Shown piece after piece: positions 8,530-16,512 of a DNA stretch of 64,000 nucleotides. Every line of letters begins with the position of its first letter. Position 1 is the first letter of the stretch. The notes beneath the pieces were generated by a model. The model was not told where the DNA came from. It made no database searches and saw only the letters and a list, made by a program, of their open reading frames with translations. A program made the position numbers and the translations under genes. Source of the stretch: Amycolatopsis albispora (GTDB taxonomy: Bacteria; Actinomycetota; Actinomycetes; Mycobacteriales; Pseudonocardiaceae); contig NZ_CP015163.1 of assembly GCF_003312875.1 (NCBI RefSeq), positions 2,542,001 to 2,606,000 on the forward strand. Reading direction: 5' to 3'.

Positions 8530-9630
8530 TCACAACCCGTAGGTCTTGCCGATGATGTCCCGCTGGATCTCGCTCGTCCCGCCGTACACAGTGGACACCA
8601 CGGCCGAGCGCAGCAGCCCCTCCATGCCGTATTCGGTGGCGTAGCCGTAGCCGCCGAGCATCTGCATGCCGTCCAGCGCCATCGCCTTGGCGAATTCGGT
8701 GGCCTTCAGCTTCGCCATGGACGCCTCGCGCGGCAGGCTCTTTTCCGGGTTCTCGTCGATCTTGCGTGCCACGTCGTGCACCAGCAGCCGGGTGCACTCG
8801 AGTTCGGTGGCGTGGTCGGCGAGCCGGTGCCGCAGGGCCTGGAAGGTGCCGATCGGCCTGCCGAACTGGTGGCGTTCGCGGACGTAGGCCAGGGTGTCGT
8901 CGAAGGCGCGCCTGGCGGTGCCGAGCATGACCGCGGCCAGGATCATCCGCTCCAGGTTCAGCCCGGTCATCAACTGCTTCCAGCCCTGGTCGACGGTGCC
9001 GACCACGGCGTCGGCGGGCACCACGCAGTCGGTGAGGTAGAGATCGTTGACCTCCTTGCCGCCCATGGTGTCGATCCCGCGGATCGCCAGCCCGCCGGCG
9101 GTCGCCGGCACCGAGAACATGGTCATGCCCGCGTGCTTGCCCTCGCCGGGCGTGGTGCGCGCGACCAGCAGGATGTGCTCGGCGAAATGCGCGTTCGAGC
9201 ACCAGGTCTTCTGCCCGTTGAGCACCCAGGTGTCACCGTCGCGCTCGGCACGGCAGCTCAGCGCGCCGACGTCGGATCCGGCCTCCGGTTCGGACATCGA
9301 GATGGACAGCACCGAGCCGTTCGCCACCGCGGGCAGGATCCGCTGCTTCTGCTCGGCCGAGCCGAACTTCTCGTACGCGGCGGCCGCGATGATGGTGGTG
9401 GCGAACCCGCCGATCGGCGCCCGCCAGTACGCGGTCTCCTCCAGGAAGAGCACCAGATCGGCCATGCCGCGGCCACCACCGCCGTACTCCTCCGGCAGCG
9501 ACAGGCCGAGCCAGCCGAGGTCGGCGAGCTTGCGGTACAGCTCGTCGTCGTGCGGGACGCCGGGCTTGCGGTCCACTTCACGACGGCAGAACTCGCCGAT
9601 CGCCCGGACAAAATCTTCCTGGTCGGTCAT
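8530..9630 (-). CDS. Acyl-CoA dehydrogenase family protein
   Basis: 366 aa, a little shorter than typical 380-aa family members but with all three regions: N-terminal helical domain, the middle beta domain with SISMSEPEAGSDVGAL (FAD/substrate contact) near residues 110-125, and the C-terminal helical domain with GGYGYATEYG and the GGTSEIQR motif near the end. It oxidises acyl-CoA thioesters to enoyl-CoA using FAD, passing electrons to ETF. It sits between an MpaB-like oxygenase gene and the TetR/Mce genes on one strand, so it may act on side chains of the imported lipid. The ATG at 9630 is preceded by AAAGG. Confidence 0.92.
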   Translation of the reverse strand: MTDQEDFVRAIGEFCRREVDRKPGVPHDDELYRKLADLGWLGLSLPEEYGGGGRGMADLVLFLEETAYWRAPIGGFATTIIAAAAYEKFGSAEQKQRILPAVANGSVLSISMSEPEAGSDVGALSCRAERDGDTWVLNGQKTWCSNAHFAEHILLVARTTPGEGKHAGMTMFSVPATAGGLAIRGIDTMGGKEVNDLYLTDCVVPADAVVGTVDQGWKQLMTGLNLERMILAAVMLGTARRAFDDTLAYVRERHQFGRPIGTFQALRHRLADHATELECTRLLVHDVARKIDENPEKSLPREASMAKLKATEFAKAMALDGMQMLGGYGYATEYGMEGLLRSAVVSTVYGGTSEIQRDIIGKTYGL

Positions 9631-9651
9631 TTTCGGTACCTTTCGCGCGGA

Positions 9652-10446
9652 TCAGACGAGCGGACGGCCGGCGGCGAGGCGCCGCCGCAGGTCCCACAGG
9701 CAGAGGTTGTAGGGGAAGCGGCGCAGCGGCCCCGGGGAAAGCCGGACCACCACGGCGATGGCACGCATCAGCGCGTCGAACCGCCGCTGGCGGCGGTGGC
9801 TCCACGGCAACCGCATCTCCTCGCGGAAGCGCGGTGGCAGGAAACCGGTGGTGACGAACCGGTGCAGCGGCGCGAACGGCCGCGCGACCCGCGGCAGGAA
9901 CCGCAGCTCGACCAGGTCGGTCAGGTACGCGCGGATGCGGTCGTCGATGTCGACGCGGTCCAGCGACTTCTCCCAGTACTCGGCGAAGGCGTCGCGGTCC
10001 GCCGGCCAGCTCTCGGGCCGCACCTGGAGGGTGGTGCCGAAGGCCGCGGAGGCCTCGTACATCTCGTCGGTGACCTCGCGGCCGCCGCCGAGCAGCGTGT
10101 AGGTGTCCTCGAAGCCCTTGTACAGGCAGGCCGCCACCCAGAGCTGCAGGTCCTCGTCGAAGGCGTTGTACCGGACCGGGCTCGACTCGGTCGAGCGCAC
10201 CTGGGCGTGCTGCCGGTTCACCGCGCGCCGGTAGGCCCGCCGCTCCTCGTCGGTGCCGAGGGTGGCCACGGCGAGATAGGTCAGCGTGGTCCGGGTGCGC
10301 TTGACCGGGTGGTGGAACACGTTCCCGCTGTGCACCTTGCTCTCCGCCACGCCGTAGCCCACCCCGGGGCGGCCGAGTTGCATGATCACGTTCGCGGTGC
10401 CGGCCAGCAGGCCCGCACCGAGCACGGCGTCGTCCAGCTCGGGCAT
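9652..10446 (-). CDS. Oxygenase MpaB family protein (DUF2236)
   Basis: 264 aa. It belongs to the DUF2236/MpaB/latex-clearing-protein fold, recognisable from the N-terminal GTANVIMQLGRPGVGYGV segment, the HHPVKRTRTTLTY stretch with candidate haem-ligand His residues, and the following R..N..H segment. Known members use b-type haem to cleave or oxidise hydrophobic substrates. The frame extends 12 bases to a TTG at 10458, but ATG 10446 has GGAG eight bases upstream and is preferred. It lies 21 bp before the acyl-CoA dehydrogenase gene, so the pair is probably co-transcribed from the divergent region shared with the TetR at 10522. Confidence 0.85.
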   Translation of the reverse strand: MPELDDAVLGAGLLAGTANVIMQLGRPGVGYGVAESKVHSGNVFHHPVKRTRTTLTYLAVATLGTDEERRAYRRAVNRQHAQVRSTESSPVRYNAFDEDLQLWVAACLYKGFEDTYTLLGGGREVTDEMYEASAAFGTTLQVRPESWPADRDAFAEYWEKSLDRVDIDDRIRAYLTDLVELRFLPRVARPFAPLHRFVTTGFLPPRFREEMRLPWSHRRQRRFDALMRAIAVVVRLSPGPLRRFPYNLCLWDLRRRLAAGRPLV

Positions 10447-10509
10447 GGTCGGCTCCAATTCTGCTCACGTCCGTTCGCAGATATCAGACCGGCTCGGTGC
10501 GGAACCTGT

Positions 10510-10515
10510 CAAGAT
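10510..10515 (+). promoter_or_regulatory. -10-like element (CAAGAT) for leaderless TetR gene
   Basis: CAAGAT lies six bases before the ATG at 10522 and there is no ribosome site. It is weaker than consensus, but it fits the spacing seen at other regulator genes in this window. Confidence 0.3.
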
Positions 10516-10521
10516 GGGGCC

Positions 10522-11127
10522 ATGGAAACTTCGCCCTTGCGGGTCTACGGCGGGGTGGCGGGCGGAGACCGCCAGGCCGAGCGCCGCGCGCAGTTCGTCG
10601 CGGCCGGATTCGACCTGCTCGGCACCGAGGGCACGCTGACCGTGCGCGGCGCGTGCAAGGCCGCCGGGCTCGCGGCCAGGTACTTCTACGAGAGCTTCGC
10701 CGACCGCGACGCGCTGGCCGCCGCGGTGTTCGACCACGTCGTCGGCGAGATCGCCGAAACCACGCTGGCCGCGGTCCAGGGCGCGCCCGCCGACGCGCAC
10801 GCCAAGGTCCGCGCCGGGCTGGCCAACATCGTGCGCCTGGTCGCCGAGGACCCGCGCCGGGGCAGGCTGCTGTTCTCCCCCAAGCTCAACCTGGCGGTGC
10901 TGGCCGAGCGGCGGGCCGCGTCGGCTCGCATGTTCGCCGGGCTGCTCGGCACGCAGGCCAGGGAGTTCTACGGCGCGGTCAAGGACGCCACGCTGGAACT
11001 GGACACCGAGTTCCTGGTCGGCGGGCTGTCCCAGACGCTGACCGCGTGGCTGGACGGTGACCTCGACTTCACCGAGGAGCAGGTGGTGGCCCGCTGCACC
11101 GCGATCTTCCTGCTGGTCAGCGGGTAA
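10522..11127 (+). CDS. TetR family transcriptional regulator
   Basis: 201 aa. The N-terminal helix-turn-helix (about residues 18-65) contains TVRGACKAAGLAARYFYESFADRDAL, where the usual Y-x-H-F recognition motif reads YFYESF, a common variant. The C-terminal half is a helical ligand domain. It is divergent from the MpaB-like oxygenase/acyl-CoA dehydrogenase pair with a 75-bp spacer, so control of that pair is the simplest expectation. The ligand is unknown; a lipid or acyl-CoA would fit the neighbourhood. Confidence 0.88.
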   Translation: METSPLRVYGGVAGGDRQAERRAQFVAAGFDLLGTEGTLTVRGACKAAGLAARYFYESFADRDALAAAVFDHVVGEIAETTLAAVQGAPADAHAKVRAGLANIVRLVAEDPRRGRLLFSPKLNLAVLAERRAASARMFAGLLGTQAREFYGAVKDATLELDTEFLVGGLSQTLTAWLDGDLDFTEEQVVARCTAIFLLVSG

Positions 11128-11171
11128 ACTCGGCCGGACACCCCCGACCGAGAACCCGGCTGGAGCCCGTT

Positions 11172-11984
11172 TTGCCCGAGCTAGACCGCAGCGCCCTGCG
11201 CGCCGACTGCGCGCAGTGCTTCGCCCTGTGCTGCGTGGCACCCGCCTTCGCGAAGTCGGCCGACTTCGCCATCGACAAGCCCGCCGGGCGGCCGTGCCCC
11301 AACCTGCTCGAGGACTTCCGCTGCGGCATCCACACCGAACTGCGCCCGCGTGGTTTTCCCGGCTGCACGGTCTACGACTGCTTCGGCGCCGGCCAGAAGG
11401 TCGCGCAGGTCACCTACGGCGGCCGTGACTGGCGGCGGGCGCCGGAAACCGCGAAGCAGATGTTCGAGGTCTTCCCGGTCATGCGGCACCTGCACGAACT
11501 GCTGTACTACCTGACCGAGGCGCTCGACCTGCCGCAGGCCGAGCCGGTCCACAGTGGACTGCGCGAGGTGCGCGAGCGAATCGGCCTGCGTACCAAGGAA
11601 AGCCCGGAAGCACTGCTCGAAACCAACGTCGGCGCGTTGCGCGAAGAGGCGAACGCGCTGCTCTCGCGGGCCAGCGAACTGGCGCGTGCTTCGGTGCGGG
11701 GCAAGAAGAAGAACCACCGCGGTGCCGACCTGATCGGCGCGCGGCTGGCCAACGCCAAGCTCGCCGGGGCGAACCTGCGTGGCGCGTACCTGATCGGGGC
11801 CGACCTGCGTGGCGCCGACCTGCGGCTCGCGGACGTGATCGGCGCCGACTTCCGCGACGCGGACCTGCGCGGCGCCGACCTGTCCGAGAGCATCTTCCTC
11901 ATCCAGTCCCAAGTGGACTCCGCCAGGGGCGACGGCCGCACCGCGCTGCCGCGGTCGCTGGCCGCGCCCGCCCACTGGGGGTGA
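11172..11984 (+). CDS. Pentapeptide-repeat protein with Cys-rich N-terminal domain
   Basis: 270 aa, TTG start at 11172 with GGAG six bases upstream. The first 75 residues are rich in Cys (DCAQCFALCC, then RPC, FRC, PGC and YDC), a pattern suited to binding Zn or an Fe-S cluster and resembling YkgJ-like metal sites. A helical middle region follows. Residues about 183-240 contain at least ten pentapeptide repeats of the A(D/N)LRG type, forming a right-handed quadrilateral beta-helix. Function is not known; some pentapeptide proteins mimic DNA and protect gyrase, but nothing here shows that. The gene carries one copy of the recurrent 13-mer. Confidence 0.85.
   Translation: MPELDRSALRADCAQCFALCCVAPAFAKSADFAIDKPAGRPCPNLLEDFRCGIHTELRPRGFPGCTVYDCFGAGQKVAQVTYGGRDWRRAPETAKQMFEVFPVMRHLHELLYYLTEALDLPQAEPVHSGLREVRERIGLRTKESPEALLETNVGALREEANALLSRASELARASVRGKKKNHRGADLIGARLANAKLAGANLRGAYLIGADLRGADLRLADVIGADFRDADLRGADLSESIFLIQSQVDSARGDGRTALPRSLAAPAHWG
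11547..11559. repeat. Recurrent 13-mer GTCCACAGTGGAC, copy 2
   Basis: Exact copy within the pentapeptide-repeat gene, where it encodes Val-His-Ser-Gly using AGT and GGA codons that are rare in this GC-rich DNA. Confidence 0.6.
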
Positions 11985-12015
11985 CCGGGGCGGGGAGGAG
12001 GGGTGCCCCGGTCAC
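11981..12015. terminator. Hairpin between convergent genes
   Basis: Perfect 11-bp arms GTGACCGGGGC (11981-11991) and GCCCCGGTCAC (12005-12015) around a 13-nt G-rich loop. It begins at the stop codon of the pentapeptide gene and ends just before the stop of the convergent small secreted-protein gene, so it can terminate in both directions. There is no T-tract. Confidence 0.55.
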
Positions 12016-12020
12016 CGGCT

Positions 12021-12350
12021 TCAGTTGGGGCTGTCGGCGGTGTCCGTGTCGTCCGCGTCGTCTGGGGTGCTGGCCGTGTTCGCCGTGTCCGCGGCGTTCT
12101 GGCCGGCCACGTCGTCCGGCGAGTCGGCGGCGGAATCGGCCGAGTCGACCGGCGAAGCCGCGGGCGAGTCGGCGGACTCGGGTGACTGGTCCACCGCGGC
12201 CGGCGCCGCGCCCGCCCCGTCGATCTGCTGCACCACCGGCGCGGGCTGCGGGTCGTTGAGCTGGGTGCCGCCGTCGGCGGCGGCCACCGCGGTGCCGAAC
12301 CCGGCCAGTGCGATGGTCGCTCCGGCGATGAGCCACGGTCGCTTGTTCAT
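12021..12350 (-). CDS. Small secreted Ala/Asp/Ser-rich protein
   Basis: 109 aa. It has a clear Sec signal peptide (positively charged MNKRPW, then a hydrophobic core, likely cleavage after AVAAA about residue 25). The mature part is low complexity with repeated Ala-Asp-Ser/Thr-Pro units and strong net negative charge, and no recognisable domain. It lies 3 bp downstream of an APH-fold kinase gene and is probably co-transcribed with it. Function unknown; such sequences are usually extracellular linkers or wall-associated peptides. Confidence 0.7.
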   Translation of the reverse strand: MNKRPWLIAGATIALAGFGTAVAAADGGTQLNDPQPAPVVQQIDGAGAAPAAVDQSPESADSPAASPVDSADSAADSPDDVAGQNAADTANTASTPDDADDTDTADSPN

Positions 12351-12353
12351 CGA

Positions 12354-13604
12354 TCACTCCTTCACTGTGCTGACAAGGTCCACGATGCCGTCCGAAGATG
12401 AAGGCAGGGCGGCACCGCGGGTGAAGGAAATTTCATCGAGCAGCCGCTCGGCGAGCGCGAGCCGTTCACCGGTCCGGCGCCGCCACTCCGGCTCCTGCAC
12501 CCGGTGCGGCCCGGTGGCCAGCGAGAGCACCACGGCCGCCGCGCGCCTGGCCAGGTCGGCGCGGTCGAGGTCCGCGGTGAAGCGGTCCTCCAGCACGGCA
12601 CCGGCGGCCAGGATCGACGCCGCCTTGCCGGGGTGCAGCTGCCCGAGCACGGCGAGATGCCCGAGCAGGCAACCGGCGTCATCGAGCCGTTCCCCGCGCC
12701 CGGCGCCGTCGATGTCGAGCAGGCCGGTGACCCGGCCGTGCCGCACCAGCAGCTGGTTCTCGTACAGGTCGCCGTGCACCGGCACGTCCGGCCCCTGCGG
12801 ACGGTCGTGGTCCACCGCACGCGCGATTTCCGTTGCCCGCGCGGAGAATTCGGGCGCCGCCGCGGCGATAACCTCGGCGTAGTGCCCGGCCTTCTGCCCC
12901 CAGGTGCGGCGGCGCGGGCCGTCCGCCAGCTCCGGCGGCAGACCGTCCAAAGCGGACACCACGCTCGCGGCGTCCAGTGCGACGGCCTCCTCGGTGAGCA
13001 GCACCTGCCGCAACGTCCGGCCGGGCAGCCCGGCCAGCAGCACCAGCCCGTCGCCGGTCCAGCCGAGCGACTGCGGTACCGCCGCCGACGCAGCCAGCCG
13101 ATGCCGTTCGTGCAGTTCGCGCGCACGCGAAGGGCGCACCACCTTCACGAAGACCTGGCGCCGGTCACGCGTGGTCGCCTCGACCACCGCCCGCCGCCGC
13201 GGCCGGTACGACCGCAGGCGCAGCCGGACGTCGCCATCGCAGCGGAGCCCGGCGTCTTCGAGCAGGCGGCGCACACCGGCCGCGTCGAAGGCGGTCGGCA
13301 GCGCGGGCAGTTCCGGGTCGTACGGGAACCGCCACACGCCGATCTCGGTCACCCCGTCGCTCAGCCGGACCACGCCCTCGGGCAGCGGCCCGGAACAGGC
13401 GCCGAAGGTCTCGCCGGTCTCGGTGCCGTCACCCCAGCGCACGCGCGCGGTGTAGCCGACGGTGGTCCGGCCGCGCGGCTGGTGGTCCACCTGCGTGGCG
13501 GACCAGCGCAGCAGCGTGCCGCCCGCTTCGCCGACCACCGCGGTCAGCATCTCGCCCGCCGGTTCCCCGGTGAGCAGGCTCAGCTCGGTGTTCACCTGGT
13601 CCAC
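12354..13604 (-). CDS. Phosphotransferase family protein (APH/choline-kinase fold)
   Basis: 416 aa, GTG start at 13604. The Brenner-type catalytic motif VHGDLYENQLL (catalytic Asp about residue 277) is followed by the metal-binding DIDGAGRG, the signature of the aminoglycoside phosphotransferase/choline kinase fold. The family phosphorylates small hydroxylated molecules using ATP; the substrate cannot be read from sequence, and resistance is only one possibility. The first 130 residues form an extra N-terminal domain not seen in minimal APH enzymes. A short inverted repeat lies 35 bp upstream. Confidence 0.82.
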   Translation of the reverse strand: MDQVNTELSLLTGEPAGEMLTAVVGEAGGTLLRWSATQVDHQPRGRTTVGYTARVRWGDGTETGETFGACSGPLPEGVVRLSDGVTEIGVWRFPYDPELPALPTAFDAAGVRRLLEDAGLRCDGDVRLRLRSYRPRRRAVVEATTRDRRQVFVKVVRPSRARELHERHRLAASAAVPQSLGWTGDGLVLLAGLPGRTLRQVLLTEEAVALDAASVVSALDGLPPELADGPRRRTWGQKAGHYAEVIAAAAPEFSARATEIARAVDHDRPQGPDVPVHGDLYENQLLVRHGRVTGLLDIDGAGRGERLDDAGCLLGHLAVLGQLHPGKAASILAAGAVLEDRFTADLDRADLARRAAAVVLSLATGPHRVQEPEWRRRTGERLALAERLLDEISFTRGAALPSSSDGIVDLVSTVKE

Positions 13605-13638
13605 CGTCCTGACCTCGCATGACGGCTTCGTGAGCGGT

Positions 13639-13658
13639 GGATGAGAGAACTTTCATCC
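13639..13658. promoter_or_regulatory. Inverted repeat GGATGA-N8-TCATCC in divergent spacer
   Basis: Six-base arms at 13639-13644 and 13653-13658 lie between the APH-type gene (minus strand) and the membrane-protein gene (plus strand). The position, just upstream of the -10 element of the latter, fits an operator, but the binding protein is unknown. Confidence 0.35.
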
Positions 13659-13684
13659 AGGACGGGAAGGCGGTCCCGGCTGGC

Positions 13685-13690
13685 TAATCT
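13685..13690 (+). promoter_or_regulatory. -10 element (TAATCT) for leaderless membrane-protein gene
   Basis: TAATCT lies seven bases before ATG 13698 with no ribosome site between. The -35 region is not recognisable. Confidence 0.45.
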
Positions 13691-13697
13691 GCCCGTT

Positions 13698-14483
13698 ATG
13701 TCCAGTGTCGAGCACACGATTCAGCTCCGGCCGGTCCGGTTCCGCACGGCGGGCTGGGTGGTGCTCACCATCACCGTCGCGCTGAACGTGGCCAGCATGG
13801 CCGTGCCCGCGCTGATCGACCACCCGCTGACCAACGACCGCGGTGAGGTGCAGCTCTACCTGGACGTTTTTGTCGAGGGCAATCTGCCGACGTGGTGGAG
13901 CACCGGGCTGCTGGTCACCGCGACGGTCGCGCACCTGGTGGTCGGCCTGCTCGCGCGCGCCAGGGGCCTGCGCGGCGCGTGGGCGTGGTTCGGCAGCGCG
14001 CTCATGCTCGGCGCGCTGTCCCTCGACGACCACACGCAGCTGCACGAACGCCTCGACCGGATCGGCAGGCAGCTGGTGGTCTACGAGGACGGTTTCCCGT
14101 TCTACTGGCTGCTTCCCGGCATCGCCGCCGGGGTCGTGGTGGCCACCGCGATGCTGCTGCTCGCGGTGCGGCTGCGTGGCGCCGCCCGGTGGTGCATGGC
14201 CGGTGGCTGCGCGCTGCTGCTCGCCGCCGCGCTCGGCGGGGAGGCGCTGCAGGGCCTGCTGATCGCCGCGGACGAGAGCGGTCCGCTGTACGTGCTCACC
14301 TACCACGCCGAGGAACTGGGCGAGAACCTCGGCGTCCTGCTGATGCTGGCCGCCGCCGCGCGGTCGGTGGTCGTCACCCGGCACCCGCGTGGTTTCGACG
14401 TGGAGGCCTACGGGGTTTCGAGCGCTTCGAGCAGGGCGAAACCCTGGCGCGCGAACTTGGGCAGGTCCCGCGCGAGCGCGTAG
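13698..14483 (+). CDS. Polytopic membrane protein of unknown function
   Basis: 261 aa from ATG 13698; the frame opens earlier, but the upstream part lacks a start context. Six predicted membrane helices are visible, roughly at residues 20-40, 70-90, 103-120, 140-163, 170-190 and 215-232. A conserved-looking acidic motif LDDHTQLHERLD lies in the loop after helix three. The last 25 codons overlap the 3' end of the convergent APH-type gene by 76 bp. I do not recognise the family. Confidence 0.72.
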   Translation: MSSVEHTIQLRPVRFRTAGWVVLTITVALNVASMAVPALIDHPLTNDRGEVQLYLDVFVEGNLPTWWSTGLLVTATVAHLVVGLLARARGLRGAWAWFGSALMLGALSLDDHTQLHERLDRIGRQLVVYEDGFPFYWLLPGIAAGVVVATAMLLLAVRLRGAARWCMAGGCALLLAAALGGEALQGLLIAADESGPLYVLTYHAEELGENLGVLLMLAAAARSVVVTRHPRGFDVEAYGVSSASSRAKPWRANLGRSRASA

Positions 14484-15223
14484 ACCAGCACACCGGCGAC
14501 GGTGTGCAGGCGGACCAGCGCCATCGCCTCCGGCCACGGGTACACCGGATCGGCGTGCCGGTGGTAACCACGCAGGAAGGCGTCCCGCACGGCCGGGTCG
14601 GACAGCGGGAAGGCGGCCAGTTCGCCGAAGTCGAGCAGCGGGTGCCCGCAACCGGCGTCCTCCCAGTCGAACCACCAGATGGCGCCGCGCTCGTCCACGC
14701 CGAAGTTCTTCCAGTGCACGTCGCCGTGCAGCAGCACCGGCGGCCCGGTCAGCTCGACGCCGTCGAACCGGTCGCGCACGCGGCGCACGCGGGCGGCGGC
14801 CTCCCCGTCGATCCGGTCGAGCACGGACAGCCGGTGGTCGAGTTCGGCGCGCGGGTCGAGGTGGTCCAGCCGGTCGGTGAGGTCGAGCGCGGCGGACGCC
14901 CGGTGCAGGCGGCCGAGCATCTCCCCCGCCGTCTCGACCGCCTCCGGCACCGGGTCGAACGGGGCCAGCTCGACCCATTCGTAGGACAGCCACCAGCGGT
15001 CCGGGCCCAGTTCGCCGTACCCGAGGAGCCGCGGGGTGCGCGGCACCAGCGCCTCGGCGAGCGGCGCGGCCTGGATCGCGTGGCGGTGGCACGCGGGATT
15101 GTCCAGCACCTTGACGAAGCTCCCGTCGGCCCGGAAGTGCTGGTTGTGGAACTCCCCGGCCCGCTGCCACGGGGTGACCGGCACACCGAGCGCGCGTTCC
15201 AGTTCCCCGGCGGCGGACGACAT
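14408..15223 (-). CDS. Phosphotransferase family protein (APH fold), second copy
   Basis: 271 aa from ATG 15223. It shows the Brenner motif LLHGDVHWKNFGV (catalytic Asp about residue 173) and the metal-binding DWEDAGCGHPLLD. The frame stays open to 15346, but the upstream 41 codons would read through a perfect palindrome and have no good start; a GTG at 15232 three codons upstream is an alternative. It is not closely similar to the APH-type protein at 12354. Its 3' end overlaps the convergent membrane-protein gene by 76 bp. Substrate unknown. Confidence 0.82.
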   Translation of the reverse strand: MSSAAGELERALGVPVTPWQRAGEFHNQHFRADGSFVKVLDNPACHRHAIQAAPLAEALVPRTPRLLGYGELGPDRWWLSYEWVELAPFDPVPEAVETAGEMLGRLHRASAALDLTDRLDHLDPRAELDHRLSVLDRIDGEAAARVRRVRDRFDGVELTGPPVLLHGDVHWKNFGVDERGAIWWFDWEDAGCGHPLLDFGELAAFPLSDPAVRDAFLRGYHRHADPVYPWPEAMALVRLHTVAGVLVYALARDLPKFARQGFALLEALETP

Positions 15224-15245
15224 GGTGATCACCCAACCACGCCCG

Positions 15246-15267
15246 GCACTGGGGTGCACCCCAGTGC
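15246..15267. promoter_or_regulatory. Perfect 22-bp palindrome, probable operator
   Basis: Eleven-base arms with no spacer, starting GCACTGGGGTG, centred 34 bp upstream of the APH-type start codon. A further CCAGTGCCCGG (15271-15281) repeats the arm sequence. A symmetric, unspaced palindrome at this distance suggests a dimeric repressor site. Confidence 0.55.
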
Positions 15268-15543
15268 ACTCCAGTGCCCGGCGGATACTGTCACCCGTTC
15301 GAGGAAAAGCAAGCCGCCCCGCCCGCCGGGGCCCCGCCGCAGGCACTCCCCGTGATCGCCACCCGGCGGCAATTGTCGGCGTCTCTCCGAAATGGACGCA
15401 GGAACCGCCACTCAGAGTGTGTTTTCTCGCGCGTTACAGAAATTGGTTTTCCGCCCCGATCGAGTGAACCAGGCCCATTGTTGTGACCTGCGGAAACAAC
15501 GGAAAACCGCAGGCAGCGGTGTTTCGAATACAAATCGTGTGCG

Positions 15544-15573
15544 TTGATTGACGCAGGGCTTCGGTGTTAGCAA
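15544..15573 (+). promoter_or_regulatory. Candidate promoter of L,D-transpeptidase gene
   Basis: TTGATT (15544-15549) and TAGCAA (15568-15573) are separated by 18 bp, about 57 bp before the preferred start codon at 15630. TTGACG at 15548 gives a poorer spacing. Confidence 0.35.
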
Positions 15574-15629
15574 TGGCTTCCCCGGATTCACATCCTGTTG
15601 TGGATGACTCTGCGCAAGGACAGACCCTG

Positions 15630-16454
15630 ATGACCCAACTGCAGACCTCCCGCGGTGGCGCACGCCCTCATGCGGTTTTGGCGCTCATCGCACTGGTGCT
15701 GGTGGTGCTGCCGCTGTCCGGCTGCGGCACCGCCGGCGACGAAGGTGGCGGGGCCGCCGCCCCCGCGGCTCCGCCACCGCCGTCACCCGAAGCGCTCGCC
15801 GCACTGCCCGAGGCGAACACCTTCGGCGAACTGAACTCCGCGCCCGCGGACCCGTCGCCGCTGCTCCCCACCGGCGGCGAGGTGCTGCACCCCAAGGCGG
15901 ACGCGGTGGTCTACCGCGCGCCGGGCGGGGAACCGATCGCGCGGCTGCCGCAGACCCAGATCGGCTCGCCGACCTGGGTGCCGGTGATCTCGCGGCAGGG
16001 CGACTGGGCGCAGGTGCTGCTGCCGACCCGGCCGAACGGCGCCAGCGGCTGGCTGCACGCCACGCCGGAGACCGTCGAATCGGCGCACAACGACTTCCAG
16101 GTCACCGTGGACCTCGCCGAGTTCCGGCTGGAGATCCTGGAAGCGGGCAAGCCGACCGGCTCGTGGACGGTCGGCATCGGCAAACCGGAGCACCCGACGC
16201 CCACCGGCCGCGCGTTCATCCTCGCCTCGATCGAGGAGAGCGTGAACACCTACAGCCCGATCGTGCTGCCGCTGAGCAGCCACTCGGACTCACACGAAAC
16301 GTTCGGCGGCGGGCCGGGCACCGTCGGCCTGCACACCTGGCCGGACGACAGCTTCGTCGGCAAGGCCAACAGCGACGGCTGCATCCGGGTCACCCGGGAG
16401 GCGCTGGACCGCCTCGTCGAACTGCCACTCGGCACCGTCGTCCTGATCACCTGA
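15630..16454 (+). CDS. L,D-transpeptidase lipoprotein (YkuD domain)
   Basis: 274 aa from ATG 15630, chosen because AAGGA lies about ten bases upstream; the frame opens 66 bases earlier without a ribosome site. The lipoprotein signal ends in lipobox LSGC (Cys32), followed by a Pro/Ala-rich linker. An SH3-like segment (about residues 80-150) precedes the YkuD catalytic domain, which has GLHTWPDD and the nucleophile motif SDGCIRV (Cys251). It forms 3-3 type cross-links in peptidoglycan outside the membrane. At 274 aa it is shorter than the Ig-domain-containing mycobacterial Ldts. Confidence 0.9.
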   Translation: MTQLQTSRGGARPHAVLALIALVLVVLPLSGCGTAGDEGGGAAAPAAPPPPSPEALAALPEANTFGELNSAPADPSPLLPTGGEVLHPKADAVVYRAPGGEPIARLPQTQIGSPTWVPVISRQGDWAQVLLPTRPNGASGWLHATPETVESAHNDFQVTVDLAEFRLEILEAGKPTGSWTVGIGKPEHPTPTGRAFILASIEESVNTYSPIVLPLSSHSDSHETFGGGPGTVGLHTWPDDSFVGKANSDGCIRVTREALDRLVELPLGTVVLIT

Positions 16455-16512
16455 GCGGCCAGCCCCGACCAGGTCCGCTCACCAAATCCCCCGAAAAATG
16501 GAGGTAGTTCCC

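Larger units (their letters stand above)
15224..15629. other. 406-bp intergenic region, divergent promoters
   Basis: No credible gene. It separates the APH-type gene (minus strand) from the L,D-transpeptidase gene (plus strand). It holds a perfect 22-bp palindrome near the APH gene (15246-15267), a comparatively AT-rich tract at about 15420-15560, an inverted repeat CCTGCGG/CCGCAGG (15487-15493 and 15507-15513), and a candidate promoter for the transpeptidase gene at 15544-15573. The long leader could hold a cis-acting RNA, but I could not match a known riboswitch class. Confidence 0.6.

Noticed and set aside
7582..11127. 1181-aa open frame on the plus strand
   Set aside because: It runs antisense through the TetR, acyl-CoA dehydrogenase and oxygenase genes and is made of Arg/His/Gln/Gly-rich sequence, the usual mirror of GC-rich codon bias. 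Only its last 201 codons (10522-11127) are a real TetR gene.
12354..15223. Aminoglycoside resistance genes
   Set aside because: The two APH-fold proteins have the Brenner motif, but this fold covers many kinases. Nothing ties them to antibiotics.
15420..15560. A c-di-AMP (ydaO-type) or other riboswitch upstream of the L,D-transpeptidase gene
   Set aside because: Wall-enzyme genes in actinobacteria often have such leaders, but I could not match the conserved core sequence; only a 7-bp inverted repeat is visible. A covariance-model search would decide.
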